Shown: piece by piece, positions 8,066 through 18,184 of the stretch
Layout of the letters: each line of letters begins with the position of its first letter
Numbering within the stretch: the stretch's first letter is position 1
NCBI RefSeq assembly: GCF_000718165.1
Contig: NZ_JOEY01000004.1
Location: 62,001 to 126,000, forward strand
DNA length: 64,000 nucleotides
Source of the DNA: Streptomyces fulvoviolaceus
GTDB lineage: Bacteria > Actinomycetota > Actinomycetes > Streptomycetales > Streptomycetaceae
Direction: 5' to 3'
Position numbers and translations under genes: made by a program
Notes under the pieces: model-generated
Database searches by the model: none
Seen by the model: the letters and a program-made list of their open reading frames with translations, nothing else
Told to the model about the DNA's origin: nothing

Positions 8066-9100
8066 GTGGCGTCCCATCGTCGACCCAAGCAGCCGAGCCG
8101 TACGCGCGTGACCGTGCTCACGACCGCAGCCGCTGCTGCCGTGGCCTTCAGCGCCAACGCTGCCAACGCCGCACCGTCCGAGAAGCCGAGCAAGGACGAG
8201 GTCAAGGCCAAGGTCGACAAGCTCTACGAGGAGGCCGAGCAGGCCACCGAGAAGCTCAACGGGGCCGAGGAGAAGCAGGAGAAGCTCCAGAAGGAGATCT
8301 CCACCATCCAGGACAACGTGGCCCGGGGTCAGGCGGACCTCAACGAGCTGCGCGACTCCATAGGCCTGGCGGCCGCCGCCCAGTACCGCACGGGCAGCAT
8401 CGACTCCTCCCTCCAGCTCTTCCTGTCGTCGAACCCGGACGACTACCTGGACAAGGCGTCCACCGCGGACCAGCTGAGCTCCCAGCAGGTCGAGGCGCTG
8501 AAGAAGATCCAGGACAAGCAGCGCGAGCTCGCCCAGGACCGCTCCGAGGCCTCCGAGAAGCTCGAGGACCTCGCGAGCACCCGCACCGAACTGGCCAAGC
8601 AGAAGAAGGCCGTCCAGGCCAAGCTCGCCTCGGCGCAGAAGCTCCTCAACTCGCTGACGGCCGCCGAGAAGGCCGCCCTCGCCGCCGCGGACGCCCGCGC
8701 CAGCCGTTCGGCCTCCGAGCGCGTGGACCTCGGTGACGCGACCGCCGCCTCCAGCCGGGCCGCCGCCGCTTTCTCGGCCGCCCAGAGCCAGCTCGGCAAG
8801 CCGTACGTCTACGGCGCCACCGGCACCGCCTCCTACGACTGCTCGGGCCTGACCTCCTGGTCCTACGCCCAGGCCGGCGTCTCCATCCCGCGCACCTCGC
8901 AGGCCCAGGCCAGTGCCGGTACGCGCATCTACTCCCAGTCCGACCTCAAGGTCGGCGACCTGGTGATCTTCTACAGCGACCAGCACCACGTCGGCCTCTA
9001 CGCCGGCAACGGCCAGGTGCTGCACGCCCCGCGCACCGGCACGGTCGTCCGCTACGAGTCGATCAACAACATGCCGTTCCAGTTCGGCGTCCGGATCTGA
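8066..9100 (+). CDS. Secreted NlpC/P60 peptidoglycan endopeptidase
   Basis: 344 residues. The GTG at 8066 follows AAGGAG at a good distance. An N-terminal signal peptide with basic residues, an alanine-rich core and ANAANAAPSE cleavage region directs export. Residues about 45-205 form a charged coiled coil, and the C-terminal 110 residues are the NlpC/P60 domain with catalytic Cys259 in YDCSGLTSW and His308 in HHVGLYAGNG. The enzyme should cleave D-Glu-diaminopimelate stem-peptide bonds in the wall. The RipA/Cwp-like arrangement of coiled coil plus NlpC is usual in Actinobacteria. A paralogue follows directly, and two strong hairpins separate them. Confidence 0.93.
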   Translation: MASHRRPKQPSRTRVTVLTTAAAAAVAFSANAANAAPSEKPSKDEVKAKVDKLYEEAEQATEKLNGAEEKQEKLQKEISTIQDNVARGQADLNELRDSIGLAAAAQYRTGSIDSSLQLFLSSNPDDYLDKASTADQLSSQQVEALKKIQDKQRELAQDRSEASEKLEDLASTRTELAKQKKAVQAKLASAQKLLNSLTAAEKAALAAADARASRSASERVDLGDATAASSRAAAAFSAAQSQLGKPYVYGATGTASYDCSGLTSWSYAQAGVSIPRTSQAQASAGTRIYSQSDLKVGDLVIFYSDQHHVGLYAGNGQVLHAPRTGTVVRYESINNMPFQFGVRI

Positions 9101-9156
9101 TTCGGGCGTCGATCGGCGTCGCGAGCCCCCAAGATCGCGACGCCGCACCGCCCGAA
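9101..9156 (+). terminator. Composite hairpin directly after the NlpC/P60 stop
   Basis: TTCGGGCG (9101-9108) pairs with CGCCCGAA (9149-9156), enclosing a second perfect stem CGGCGTCGCGA (9114-9124) with TCGCGACGCCG (9135-9145). It begins at the first base after the stop codon. It probably terminates or stabilises the mRNA 3' end. Confidence 0.6.
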
Positions 9157-9187
9157 CGGGCGAATCACGACAACGTGAACTGACCCC

Positions 9188-9223
9188 ACGCCCCGCCCAT
9201 GACCTGCGTCTAGGGCGGGGCGT
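9188..9223 (+). terminator. Second strong hairpin between the NlpC/P60 genes
   Basis: ACGCCCCGCCC (9188-9198) and GGGCGGGGCGT (9213-9223) form a perfect 11-bp stem with a 14-base loop. Together with the hairpin at 9101-9156 it should isolate transcription of the two paralogous hydrolase genes. Confidence 0.7.
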
Positions 9224-9346
9224 CACGTTGTGTGTCCACGGAGGTCTTTGGTGAGCCCCCTGTCACGGGGCTACTGTCTGCCGCGTTTCCCCAACCCGGT
9301 GTTGGGGGAGCAGTCCTGTCCGCCAGCGGAAGGAGCGCGGCTTCCC

Positions 9347-10360
9347 GTGGGGTCTCATCGCCGCCTTGTACCGTCCGGGTTCGACCGGGGCGCCAGTGCC
9401 GCGCTCTGCGTCATCTCAGCCGCAGCCGCGGCTCTCGGCGCCGTTCCGGCGTCCGCCGCGCCGCACGACGACACCCGGGTCGAGGTGGACCGCCTCTACG
9501 AGGAGGCCGAGAAGGCCACCGAGGCCTTCAACAAGGCCGACGAGCGGGCCGATGCGCTGCGCGAGGAGATCGGCACCGCGCAGGACCGGATCGCCCGGCA
9601 GCAGGAGCACATCAACTCCATGCGGGAGACGCTCGGTTCGCTGGCCGGCGCCCAGTACCGCTCCGGCGGCCTCGACCCGTCCCTCGCGCTGCTGTTCTCC
9701 GACGACCCGGACGACTACCTCGACAAGGCTGCCGTCCTCGACCGGATCAGCGTCCACCAGGCCGACGAGCTCAAGGACCTCCAGGCGGCCATGCGCGAAC
9801 TCGCCCAGGAGCGCACCGAGGCGGCCCGGAAGCTCGGCGAGCTGGAGAAGAGCCGCAAGGCGGTCGCCTCCCACAAGAAGAGCGTCGAGAAGAAGCTCGC
9901 CAAGGCCCGGCAGCTGCTCAACTCCCTGCCGTCCGACGAGCGAGCCGCCTACGACCGGGCCTCCCGCTCCGGCCGGGAGGAGATGCCCGACCTCGGGAAC
10001 GCCGCCGCGCCCTCGGGCCGCGCGGCCGCCGCCGTGGCCGCGGCCGGCTCCGCGGTCGGCAAGCCCTACGTCTGGGGCGCCAACGGGCCCAACGGCTTCG
10101 ACTGTTCGGGCCTCATGCAGTGGTCCTACGCCCAGGCCGGCGTCTCCCTCCCTCGCACCTCGCAGGCCCAGCGCTACGCCGGCCAACAGGTCCCGCTCTC
10201 CCAGGCCCAGCCCGGCGACCTGGTCACCTACCGCTCCGACGCCAGCCACGTCGGCATGTACGTGGGCAACGGCCAGGTGATCCACGCCCCCTACCCCGGG
10301 GCCCCCGTGCGCTACGACCCGGTGGGCATGATGCCGGGCGCGACGGTCACGAGGGTCTGA
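9347..10360 (+). CDS. Secreted NlpC/P60 peptidoglycan endopeptidase (paralogue)
   Basis: 337 residues and clearly a duplicate of the preceding gene: same signal peptide, coiled coil beginning VDRLYEEAEKATEAFNKA, and C-terminal hydrolase with Cys253 in FDCSGLMQWSYAQAG and His in SHVGMYVGNGQV. I chose the GTG at 9347 (VGSHRRLVPSG), which has GGAAGGAG 11 bases upstream and matches the basic start of the paralogue; earlier in-frame starts would add a non-signal-like extension. Expected to be a wall-remodelling endopeptidase acting outside the membrane. It is followed by the 59-bp repeat array rather than a gene. Confidence 0.92.
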   Translation: MGSHRRLVPSGFDRGASAALCVISAAAAALGAVPASAAPHDDTRVEVDRLYEEAEKATEAFNKADERADALREEIGTAQDRIARQQEHINSMRETLGSLAGAQYRSGGLDPSLALLFSDDPDDYLDKAAVLDRISVHQADELKDLQAAMRELAQERTEAARKLGELEKSRKAVASHKKSVEKKLAKARQLLNSLPSDERAAYDRASRSGREEMPDLGNAAAPSGRAAAAVAAAGSAVGKPYVWGANGPNGFDCSGLMQWSYAQAGVSLPRTSQAQRYAGQQVPLSQAQPGDLVTYRSDASHVGMYVGNGQVIHAPYPGAPVRYDPVGMMPGATVTRV

Positions 10361-10452
10361 CGGAGCGCCCGCGCACCCCACGAAGGTCCGGCTCGGCGCC
10401 CGTACCCTCCGACGGGCGCCCGACCGTGCGCTCGCGCCCGACACCAGGATCC

Positions 10453-10747
10453 GACCGTGCGCTCGCGCCCCGCGAGGGACTGACCGGGCGGCCGTGCCCA
10501 CCACAGGGTCTGACCGTGGGCTCGCGCCCCGCGAGGGATCGACCGGGCGGCCGTGCCCACCACAGGGTCTGACCGTGCGTTCGCGCCCCGCGAGGGATCG
10601 ACCGGGCGGCCGTGCCCACCACAGGGTCTGACCGTGCGTTCGCACCCCGCGAGGGACTGACCGGGCGGCCGTGCCCACCACAGGGTCTGACCGTGGGCTC
10701 GCGCCCCACGAGGGATCGACCGGGCGGCCGTGCCCACCACAGGGTCT
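10453..10747. repeat. Array of five 59-bp tandem repeats
   Basis: Five contiguous units of exactly 59 bp start at 10453, 10512, 10571, 10630 and 10689, with a partial sixth at 10748 and a degenerate 31-bp piece from 10422. Each unit contains CTCGCGCCCCGCGAGGGA, which forms a CTCGCG/CGCGAG stem, then GACCGGGCGGCCGTGCCC. Units differ at a few bases only (GTGGGC/GTGCGT, GATC/GACT). Because 59 is not a multiple of three the array is not coding, despite open frames on the minus strand. It fills the space between the hydrolase stop and the lipoprotein start. Confidence 0.9.
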
Positions 10748-10769
10748 GACCGCGCGACCGCACCACCCG

Positions 10770-10775
10770 TACGAT
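10770..10775 (+). promoter_or_regulatory. -10 box of a leaderless transcript (lipoprotein gene)
   Basis: TACGAT ends seven bases before the GTG at 10783. TCTGAC (10745-10750), inside the edge of the repeat array, could be the -35 element with a 19-base spacer. No ribosome site is present, which supports leaderless translation. Confidence 0.5.
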
Positions 10776-10782
10776 CGGGAAC

Positions 10783-11973
10783 GTGGCTGGTCGTGGGCGG
10801 GGCTCGGTGAGCGGAGTTGTGGCGCTCTGTCTGCTGCTCGTCTCCCTGGTCGCGTGCGGCGGGAAGCCGGCCGCCGACAGCGCGAAGGCCGATGTGCAGC
10901 AGGTCCTCGACCGGCGGGCGGCCGCGGTCCTCGACCGCGACAAGGCGGCCGTCGGGAAGACGGGTGAGTCGGGCTGGTTCGACGAGCTCAGCGCCGTACC
11001 GCTCGCCGCCTGGTCCTACCGCGTCACCGGCTTGCACCGCAGCGGCGACATGGCCACCGCGGACGCCGAACTGCGCTACCAGATCCAGGGATACGACCAG
11101 GCCCCCGTCACCGTCGCCCGCACCCTGAGCCTGTCCCTGGACGCGGGCGGGCAGTGGTACGTGACGGACGAGAAGCCCGCCAAGAAGGCCCCGGAGCAGC
11201 TGTGGGACCAGGGCGAGGTGCTCGTCGTACGCGGGAAGCACAGCATGGTCCTCGGGGTCGGGCAGCCCGGCGAGGCGCTGCACCGTTTCGCGGACCTCGC
11301 GGACAGCGCGGTGCCGGCCGTGTCGGACGTGTGGGGCACCGAGTGGCCCGGGCACGTCGTGGTGCTCGTGCCGAAGTCGCTGGAGGGGATGGCCGGTCTG
11401 CTCGGCTCGCCCGCCTCCTCGTACCGCGGGATCGCGGCGGTCACCACCGGCGAGACGGGCGCGCCCGCGCAGGCGCCCGCGGACCGGATCATCGTCAACC
11501 CCGACGCGTACGGCCTCCTCGGCACCCTCGGCAAGCAGGTCGTGTTCACCCACGAGACCACCCATGTCGCCACCCGCTCCGACACCTCCGCCGCGACGCC
11601 CCTGTGGCTCTCCGAGGGGTTCGCCGACTGGGTCGGCTACCGCGGCACCGGGCGCACCCCGGAGGAGGCCGCGCCGGAGCTCTGGGAGGCGATCACCGAG
11701 AGCAGGGTGCCGGCGGCCCTGCCGACCGACGAGGACTTCGGCTTCGGCGGCAGCGCGACCGGCCTCGCGCTGGCCTACGAGGGCGGCTGGATGGCCTGCC
11801 GGATGATCGCGGACCGCTGGGGCGAGGAGCGGCTGGTCGAGTTCTACCGGGCCGTGGGCGCGCACAAGAAGCGGCCCGGAGCGGTCGAGGAGGCCCTGGA
11901 GAAGGTGCTCGACACCAACCTGGAGGACTTCACCGCGCAGTGGCAGGACTATCTGCGGGTTCAGCTCGACTGA
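10783..11973 (+). CDS. Lipoprotein with gluzincin-type metallopeptidase motif
   Basis: 396 residues. The N-terminus has a hydrophobic stretch ending in a lipobox (LVSLVACGG), so the mature protein should be lipid-anchored outside the membrane. A domain of about residues 40-130 resembles an NTF2-like/DUF fold. The C-terminal half carries HETTH (257-261) and, about 20 residues on, WLSEGFADWVGY, the HExxH plus downstream glutamate arrangement of gluzincin zinc peptidases of the peptidase MA type. The zinc ligands are therefore intact and catalysis is plausible. The substrate is unknown. The GTG start sits seven bases after a -10 box, suggesting leaderless expression. Confidence 0.8.
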   Translation: MAGRGRGSVSGVVALCLLLVSLVACGGKPAADSAKADVQQVLDRRAAAVLDRDKAAVGKTGESGWFDELSAVPLAAWSYRVTGLHRSGDMATADAELRYQIQGYDQAPVTVARTLSLSLDAGGQWYVTDEKPAKKAPEQLWDQGEVLVVRGKHSMVLGVGQPGEALHRFADLADSAVPAVSDVWGTEWPGHVVVLVPKSLEGMAGLLGSPASSYRGIAAVTTGETGAPAQAPADRIIVNPDAYGLLGTLGKQVVFTHETTHVATRSDTSAATPLWLSEGFADWVGYRGTGRTPEEAAPELWEAITESRVPAALPTDEDFGFGGSATGLALAYEGGWMACRMIADRWGEERLVEFYRAVGAHKKRPGAVEEALEKVLDTNLEDFTAQWQDYLRVQLD

Positions 11974-12491
11974 TCGAGCTCGGCGATGGCCTCCTTGAGC
12001 CACGCGCGTTCCGCCTGCCCGGTCGCCCGCGCCACCCGCAGCATGCCCTGCCGGAACAGGTCGTCCGCCTGCTCCGCGCGCACCGGTTTCCCGGCGTCGT
12101 AGAAGAAGCTCGTGGGCGTCTGAAGGAACTCCAGCCGTCGGCGCAGCACCGCGGCCTGCTCCCGGCGGTCCGGCAGGTGTCGTAGGAACGCGAGGACGGT
12201 GTTGAAGCGCACCTGGTCCGTGATCTCCGGCTGCTTCGGGTGGCGCAGCCGTGCCAGGAGGTCCTCGCGGCCCTGGTCGGTGAGGGACAGCGTCCGGCGC
12301 GGGGCCGCGCTCGTGCCCGGCTCGGTGTGCTGGTCGAGCTTGCCGGCGGTGACCAGGCGGGTGATCGCCGGGTACAGGGCGCCGTCGCTGACCGGTCGGA
12401 CGTGGCCGCTGAGGGCCTTGATCCGTTCCTTCAACTCGTAGCCGTGCAGCGGCTCTTCGGCCAGGAAGCCCAGGATCGACAGCTCCAGCAT
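11961..12491 (-). CDS. PadR family transcriptional regulator
   Basis: 176 residues. The N-terminal winged helix is typical PadR (LSILGFLAEEPLHGYELKERI, then GALYPAITRLVTAGKL with the wing following), and the C-terminal helical region serves dimerisation. PadR proteins are ligand-responsive repressors, often of drug exporters. It is transcribed divergently from the MATE exporter gene, with a 9-bp inverted repeat between them, so autoregulation and control of the exporter are likely. Its 3' end overlaps the convergent lipoprotein gene by 13 bases. Confidence 0.9.
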   Translation of the reverse strand: MLELSILGFLAEEPLHGYELKERIKALSGHVRPVSDGALYPAITRLVTAGKLDQHTEPGTSAAPRRTLSLTDQGREDLLARLRHPKQPEITDQVRFNTVLAFLRHLPDRREQAAVLRRRLEFLQTPTSFFYDAGKPVRAEQADDLFRQGMLRVARATGQAERAWLKEAIAELDQSS

Positions 12492-12529
12492 GCGGATCGG
12501 TTCCTCCTTGCAGGGGTGGTGCCGGCCAT

Positions 12530-12565
12530 GCTACCTCTTATCGAGCTATCTCGTTTAGAGGTAGC
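12530..12565. promoter_or_regulatory. Probable PadR operator between padR and MATE genes
   Basis: GCTACCTCT (12530-12538) and AGAGGTAGC (12557-12565) form a perfect 9-bp inverted repeat with an 18-base centre, the only strong dyad in the divergent spacer. It lies 20 bases before the MATE GTG and about 40 from the PadR ATG, a good position to block both promoters. Confidence 0.65.
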
Positions 12566-12585
12566 TCGTATCGAGGGGATGTGTC

Positions 12586-13905
12586 GTGAACGCTCACCGC
12601 AGGCAGCTCGTCTCGCTCGCCCACCCCGTCTACCTCGAGCTCCTGGCCTCCGTCGCCGCCGGGATCATCAACACCGTCTGGGTCTCCAGGCTCGGCGGCC
12701 CGGCCGTCGCCGCCGTCGCCGTGGCGACCAACACCGAGAACGTGCTGCTCGGTGTGGCCCTGGTCTTCGCCTCCGGTACGACCGTCCTGGTGGCGCACGC
12801 CAGGGGTGCGCGGGATCCGGGCGCGGTGCGGGCGGCCGTACGCGGAGGGCTGGCGCTGTGGGCGCTGATCACGCCCGTGGTCGTGGCGGGCGGTTTCCTG
12901 CTGCGGGAGCCGCTGGCCCGGCTGGTGCTCGGCGGCGAGGGGACCGCGGTGCCGCTCGCGGTCGCCTACTTCACGATCTCGATGCCGGGCATCACCGTCT
13001 TCTTCGCCCAGCAGCTCGTCGACGGCATCCTCAAGGGCACCGGCGACACACGGACCCCGATGCGGCTCGCCCTCCTCGCCAACGGGCTGATCCTGGTCTG
13101 CGACCCGGTTTTCATCCACTTCCACGGCGTCCAGGGCGCCGCCGCCGCGACGGCGCTGTGCCGGTGCGTGGCGCTCGGGGTGGGGCTGGTCGCCCTGCGC
13201 CGGAACAAGCTGCTCCGGGAGTGCGCGGGTGTGCGGCCCGCTGTCTCGCCGGCCGTCTCACTGCGGCGGACGTTCACCACCGGCCTGCCCATGTCCGCCG
13301 ACTTCACCCTGCGGCAGACCGGCGCACTGGTCCTGGTCGCCGTCGTGGCGCGGCTCGGGGTGACGGCGGTGGCCGCGTACGCGATCGCGTACAAGGTCAT
13401 GTACGTCGCCACCATGGCCTTCTACGCCGTACGCCAGGCCGCCTCCATCCACACCGCGCACACCCGGGGCACAGGCCGGGACGCGCGGCGGGCGATCGGG
13501 CGGCAGGCGGTGCTCGTGTCGGGCACGGCGGGGCTCGCGGCGGCCGTGCTGCTCTTCGTGGCTGCCCCCTGGATCATGGCCGCCTTCGGCGCCGGGCCCG
13601 GTGTCGCCCACGAGGGGGTGCTGTTCCTGCGCTGCGTCGGGCCCTATCTGCTGCTCATGGCCTGCTTCATCGCGCTCGGCGGGGTCTTCGAGGGGAGCGG
13701 ACGCGCGCCGGTGCTGCTGCGCGTGACGGTGCTCGGTACGGCGGTCCAACTGCCGCTGGCGTACGGCCTCACGGGCCTCGGGCTGCCGGGTGTGTGCCTG
13801 GCGCTGGCGCTGGCCATGGCGGTGCAGTGCGGGGCGGCGCTGGTGCTGTTCCGGCGGGACCGGAATCAGGAGGAGGCCGAGGCCTTCTTGGCGCGGGCCG
13901 CCTGA
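12586..13905 (+). CDS. MATE family efflux transporter
   Basis: 439 residues with about twelve hydrophobic helices in two homologous halves, the layout of multidrug and toxic compound extrusion exporters. Conserved MATE segments include GGPAVAAVAVATNTENV in helix 2 and GILKGTGDTRTPM after helix 4. It should use a sodium or proton gradient to expel cationic or dye-like compounds. The GTG at 12586 has GAGGGGA upstream. Control by the divergent PadR gene is inferred from the shared operator. The last 40 bases overlap the convergent glycosyltransferase gene. Confidence 0.9.
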   Translation: MNAHRRQLVSLAHPVYLELLASVAAGIINTVWVSRLGGPAVAAVAVATNTENVLLGVALVFASGTTVLVAHARGARDPGAVRAAVRGGLALWALITPVVVAGGFLLREPLARLVLGGEGTAVPLAVAYFTISMPGITVFFAQQLVDGILKGTGDTRTPMRLALLANGLILVCDPVFIHFHGVQGAAAATALCRCVALGVGLVALRRNKLLRECAGVRPAVSPAVSLRRTFTTGLPMSADFTLRQTGALVLVAVVARLGVTAVAAYAIAYKVMYVATMAFYAVRQAASIHTAHTRGTGRDARRAIGRQAVLVSGTAGLAAAVLLFVAAPWIMAAFGAGPGVAHEGVLFLRCVGPYLLLMACFIALGGVFEGSGRAPVLLRVTVLGTAVQLPLAYGLTGLGLPGVCLALALAMAVQCGAALVLFRRDRNQEEAEAFLARAA

Positions 13906-15101
13906 TCCGGGACCGGGGCCGGAACCGGCTTCGGCACCGTTGCGAGCCACAGCCGGCGGGCCGCGAGGACGGTGGCGAGGACCAGCAGGCCGTTGCGCAC
14001 GAACAGCAGGGTGATGCCGAGCGGGGTGCTGCCCACGACGTCCCCGAACCAGATCGGGAACTCCAGGACCGTCACGAAGCACGCCACCAGCACCAGGACG
14101 GCCGGCAGCCCCATCCGGCTCGCCCGGAAGCACACGCAGACCGCGGCCATTCCGACCAGCCACACCATGTACTGGGGGCTGATCACCCGGCTGGTCGTGG
14201 TGAACATCAGCACCGCCACGAACGCCGCGTCGGCCATCGTGTGCGCCTCGAACCGGGTGGCCGCGATGCGCCACAGCAGCAGCCAGCCGAAGGCCATGCC
14301 GGTCAGGCCGAGCGCGGCCGTGCTGACGATGTTCACCCACGGGCCGAGGAACTCGACCGAGCCGTAGTTGAGCAGCACGGCGCCGTCCCAGCCGTACTGC
14401 CGGGCCACGTGGAAGACGAGGGAGCCCAGTGACTCGACCTCGGTGCCGCGGTCGCGCTGGAAGGTGAGGAAGGCGAAGGCGCCGGGCATGGCCACGGCGA
14501 AGAGCCCGGCCAGCGCGACGACGGTGGCCACCGCCGAGACCCAGGTGTTGCGCGCGCGGACGCCGACGAGCAGCAGAGCCGGCCACACCTTCAGCATCGC
14601 CCCGAGCCCCACCAGCGCTCCCGCCACCCGCGGATGCCGGGCGGCCGCGAACACCGCGGCGACCGCCACCGCGGTCACCATCACGTCGTAGCGGGCGTAG
14701 ACGGTCGGGCCGAGCAGCGGTACGCCCACCACCCACACCCAGGCGCCGCGCAGCTGCCTGCCCGGACGCAGGCCCGCGTACAGCAGCAGGCTGAGGACGA
14801 CCAGGTCGGCGACGAAGGCGAGGACGAAGAAGGCCTGGGCGTAGCCGAGGAAGGGCAGCAGGGCGGGGGAGAGGATCGCGAGCGCGGCGGCGGGCGGATA
14901 CTGCCAGGTCACGTCGTCGAGCGGGAAGGTGCCGGTGCGCAGGACGTCGTACCAGCCCTGGTAGATGACCGACACGTCGCTGGTGACGTCCGGGCCGGGG
15001 AAGAGGAACACCTTGAAGACGAACAGCAGCAGCAACAGCCTGGTCACGCCCCAGGTCAGCAGCAGCCCTGTCAGGGACCGCCGCACGGCCGTCGTCTCCA
15101 C
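13866..15101 (-). CDS. GT87-like polyprenol-phosphate-mannose-dependent mannosyltransferase
   Basis: 411 residues with about ten membrane helices, an integral-membrane GT-C fold. The first luminal loop after helix 1 holds the acidic catalytic motif (GPDVTSDVSVIY) and DDVTWQYPPAAAL follows, as in the DUF2029/GT87 family that extends mannose chains outside the membrane from polyprenyl-phosphate-mannose. The start GTG at 15101 has AGGGGAT just upstream. It is transcribed divergently from the PimB'-like gene, which fits a joint role in phosphatidylinositol mannoside or lipomannan synthesis. The acceptor is inferred from context only. Confidence 0.8.
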   Translation of the reverse strand: METTAVRRSLTGLLLTWGVTRLLLLLFVFKVFLFPGPDVTSDVSVIYQGWYDVLRTGTFPLDDVTWQYPPAAALAILSPALLPFLGYAQAFFVLAFVADLVVLSLLLYAGLRPGRQLRGAWVWVVGVPLLGPTVYARYDVMVTAVAVAAVFAAARHPRVAGALVGLGAMLKVWPALLLVGVRARNTWVSAVATVVALAGLFAVAMPGAFAFLTFQRDRGTEVESLGSLVFHVARQYGWDGAVLLNYGSVEFLGPWVNIVSTAALGLTGMAFGWLLLWRIAATRFEAHTMADAAFVAVLMFTTTSRVISPQYMVWLVGMAAVCVCFRASRMGLPAVLVLVACFVTVLEFPIWFGDVVGSTPLGITLLFVRNGLLVLATVLAARRLWLATVPKPVPAPVPDQAARAKKASASS

Positions 15102-15207
15102 GTGATCCCCTGCCGTTCCGTTCCCGCCTTGAGGGGAACATGATGTCGTCCCCTCCTGTGAGCGTGCCATAAACACGGCCGTTCCCCGCTGTGAGCAGCC
15201 CGTTCGG

Positions 15208-15213
15208 TAGGGT
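15208..15213 (+). promoter_or_regulatory. -10 box of a leaderless transcript (glycosyltransferase)
   Basis: TAGGGT ends eight bases before the ATG at 15222 and no ribosome site is visible, the leaderless pattern seen at several genes of this window. Confidence 0.55.
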
Positions 15214-15221
15214 CGGCGGCG

Positions 15222-18162
<2,941 letters not shown>

Positions 18163-18184
18163 GCCGTCGTGGGAAAGGGGCTTG

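Noticed and set aside
10453..10747. Possible CRISPR array
   Set aside because: Units are directly contiguous with no unique spacers, and no cas gene is present.
10312..12003. Long minus-strand open frame across the 59-bp repeats and the lipoprotein gene
   Set aside because: The repeated peptide (WWARPPGRS) arises from reading a 59-bp repeat in three frames in turn; the opposite strand has a lipobox, HETTH and proper codon bias.
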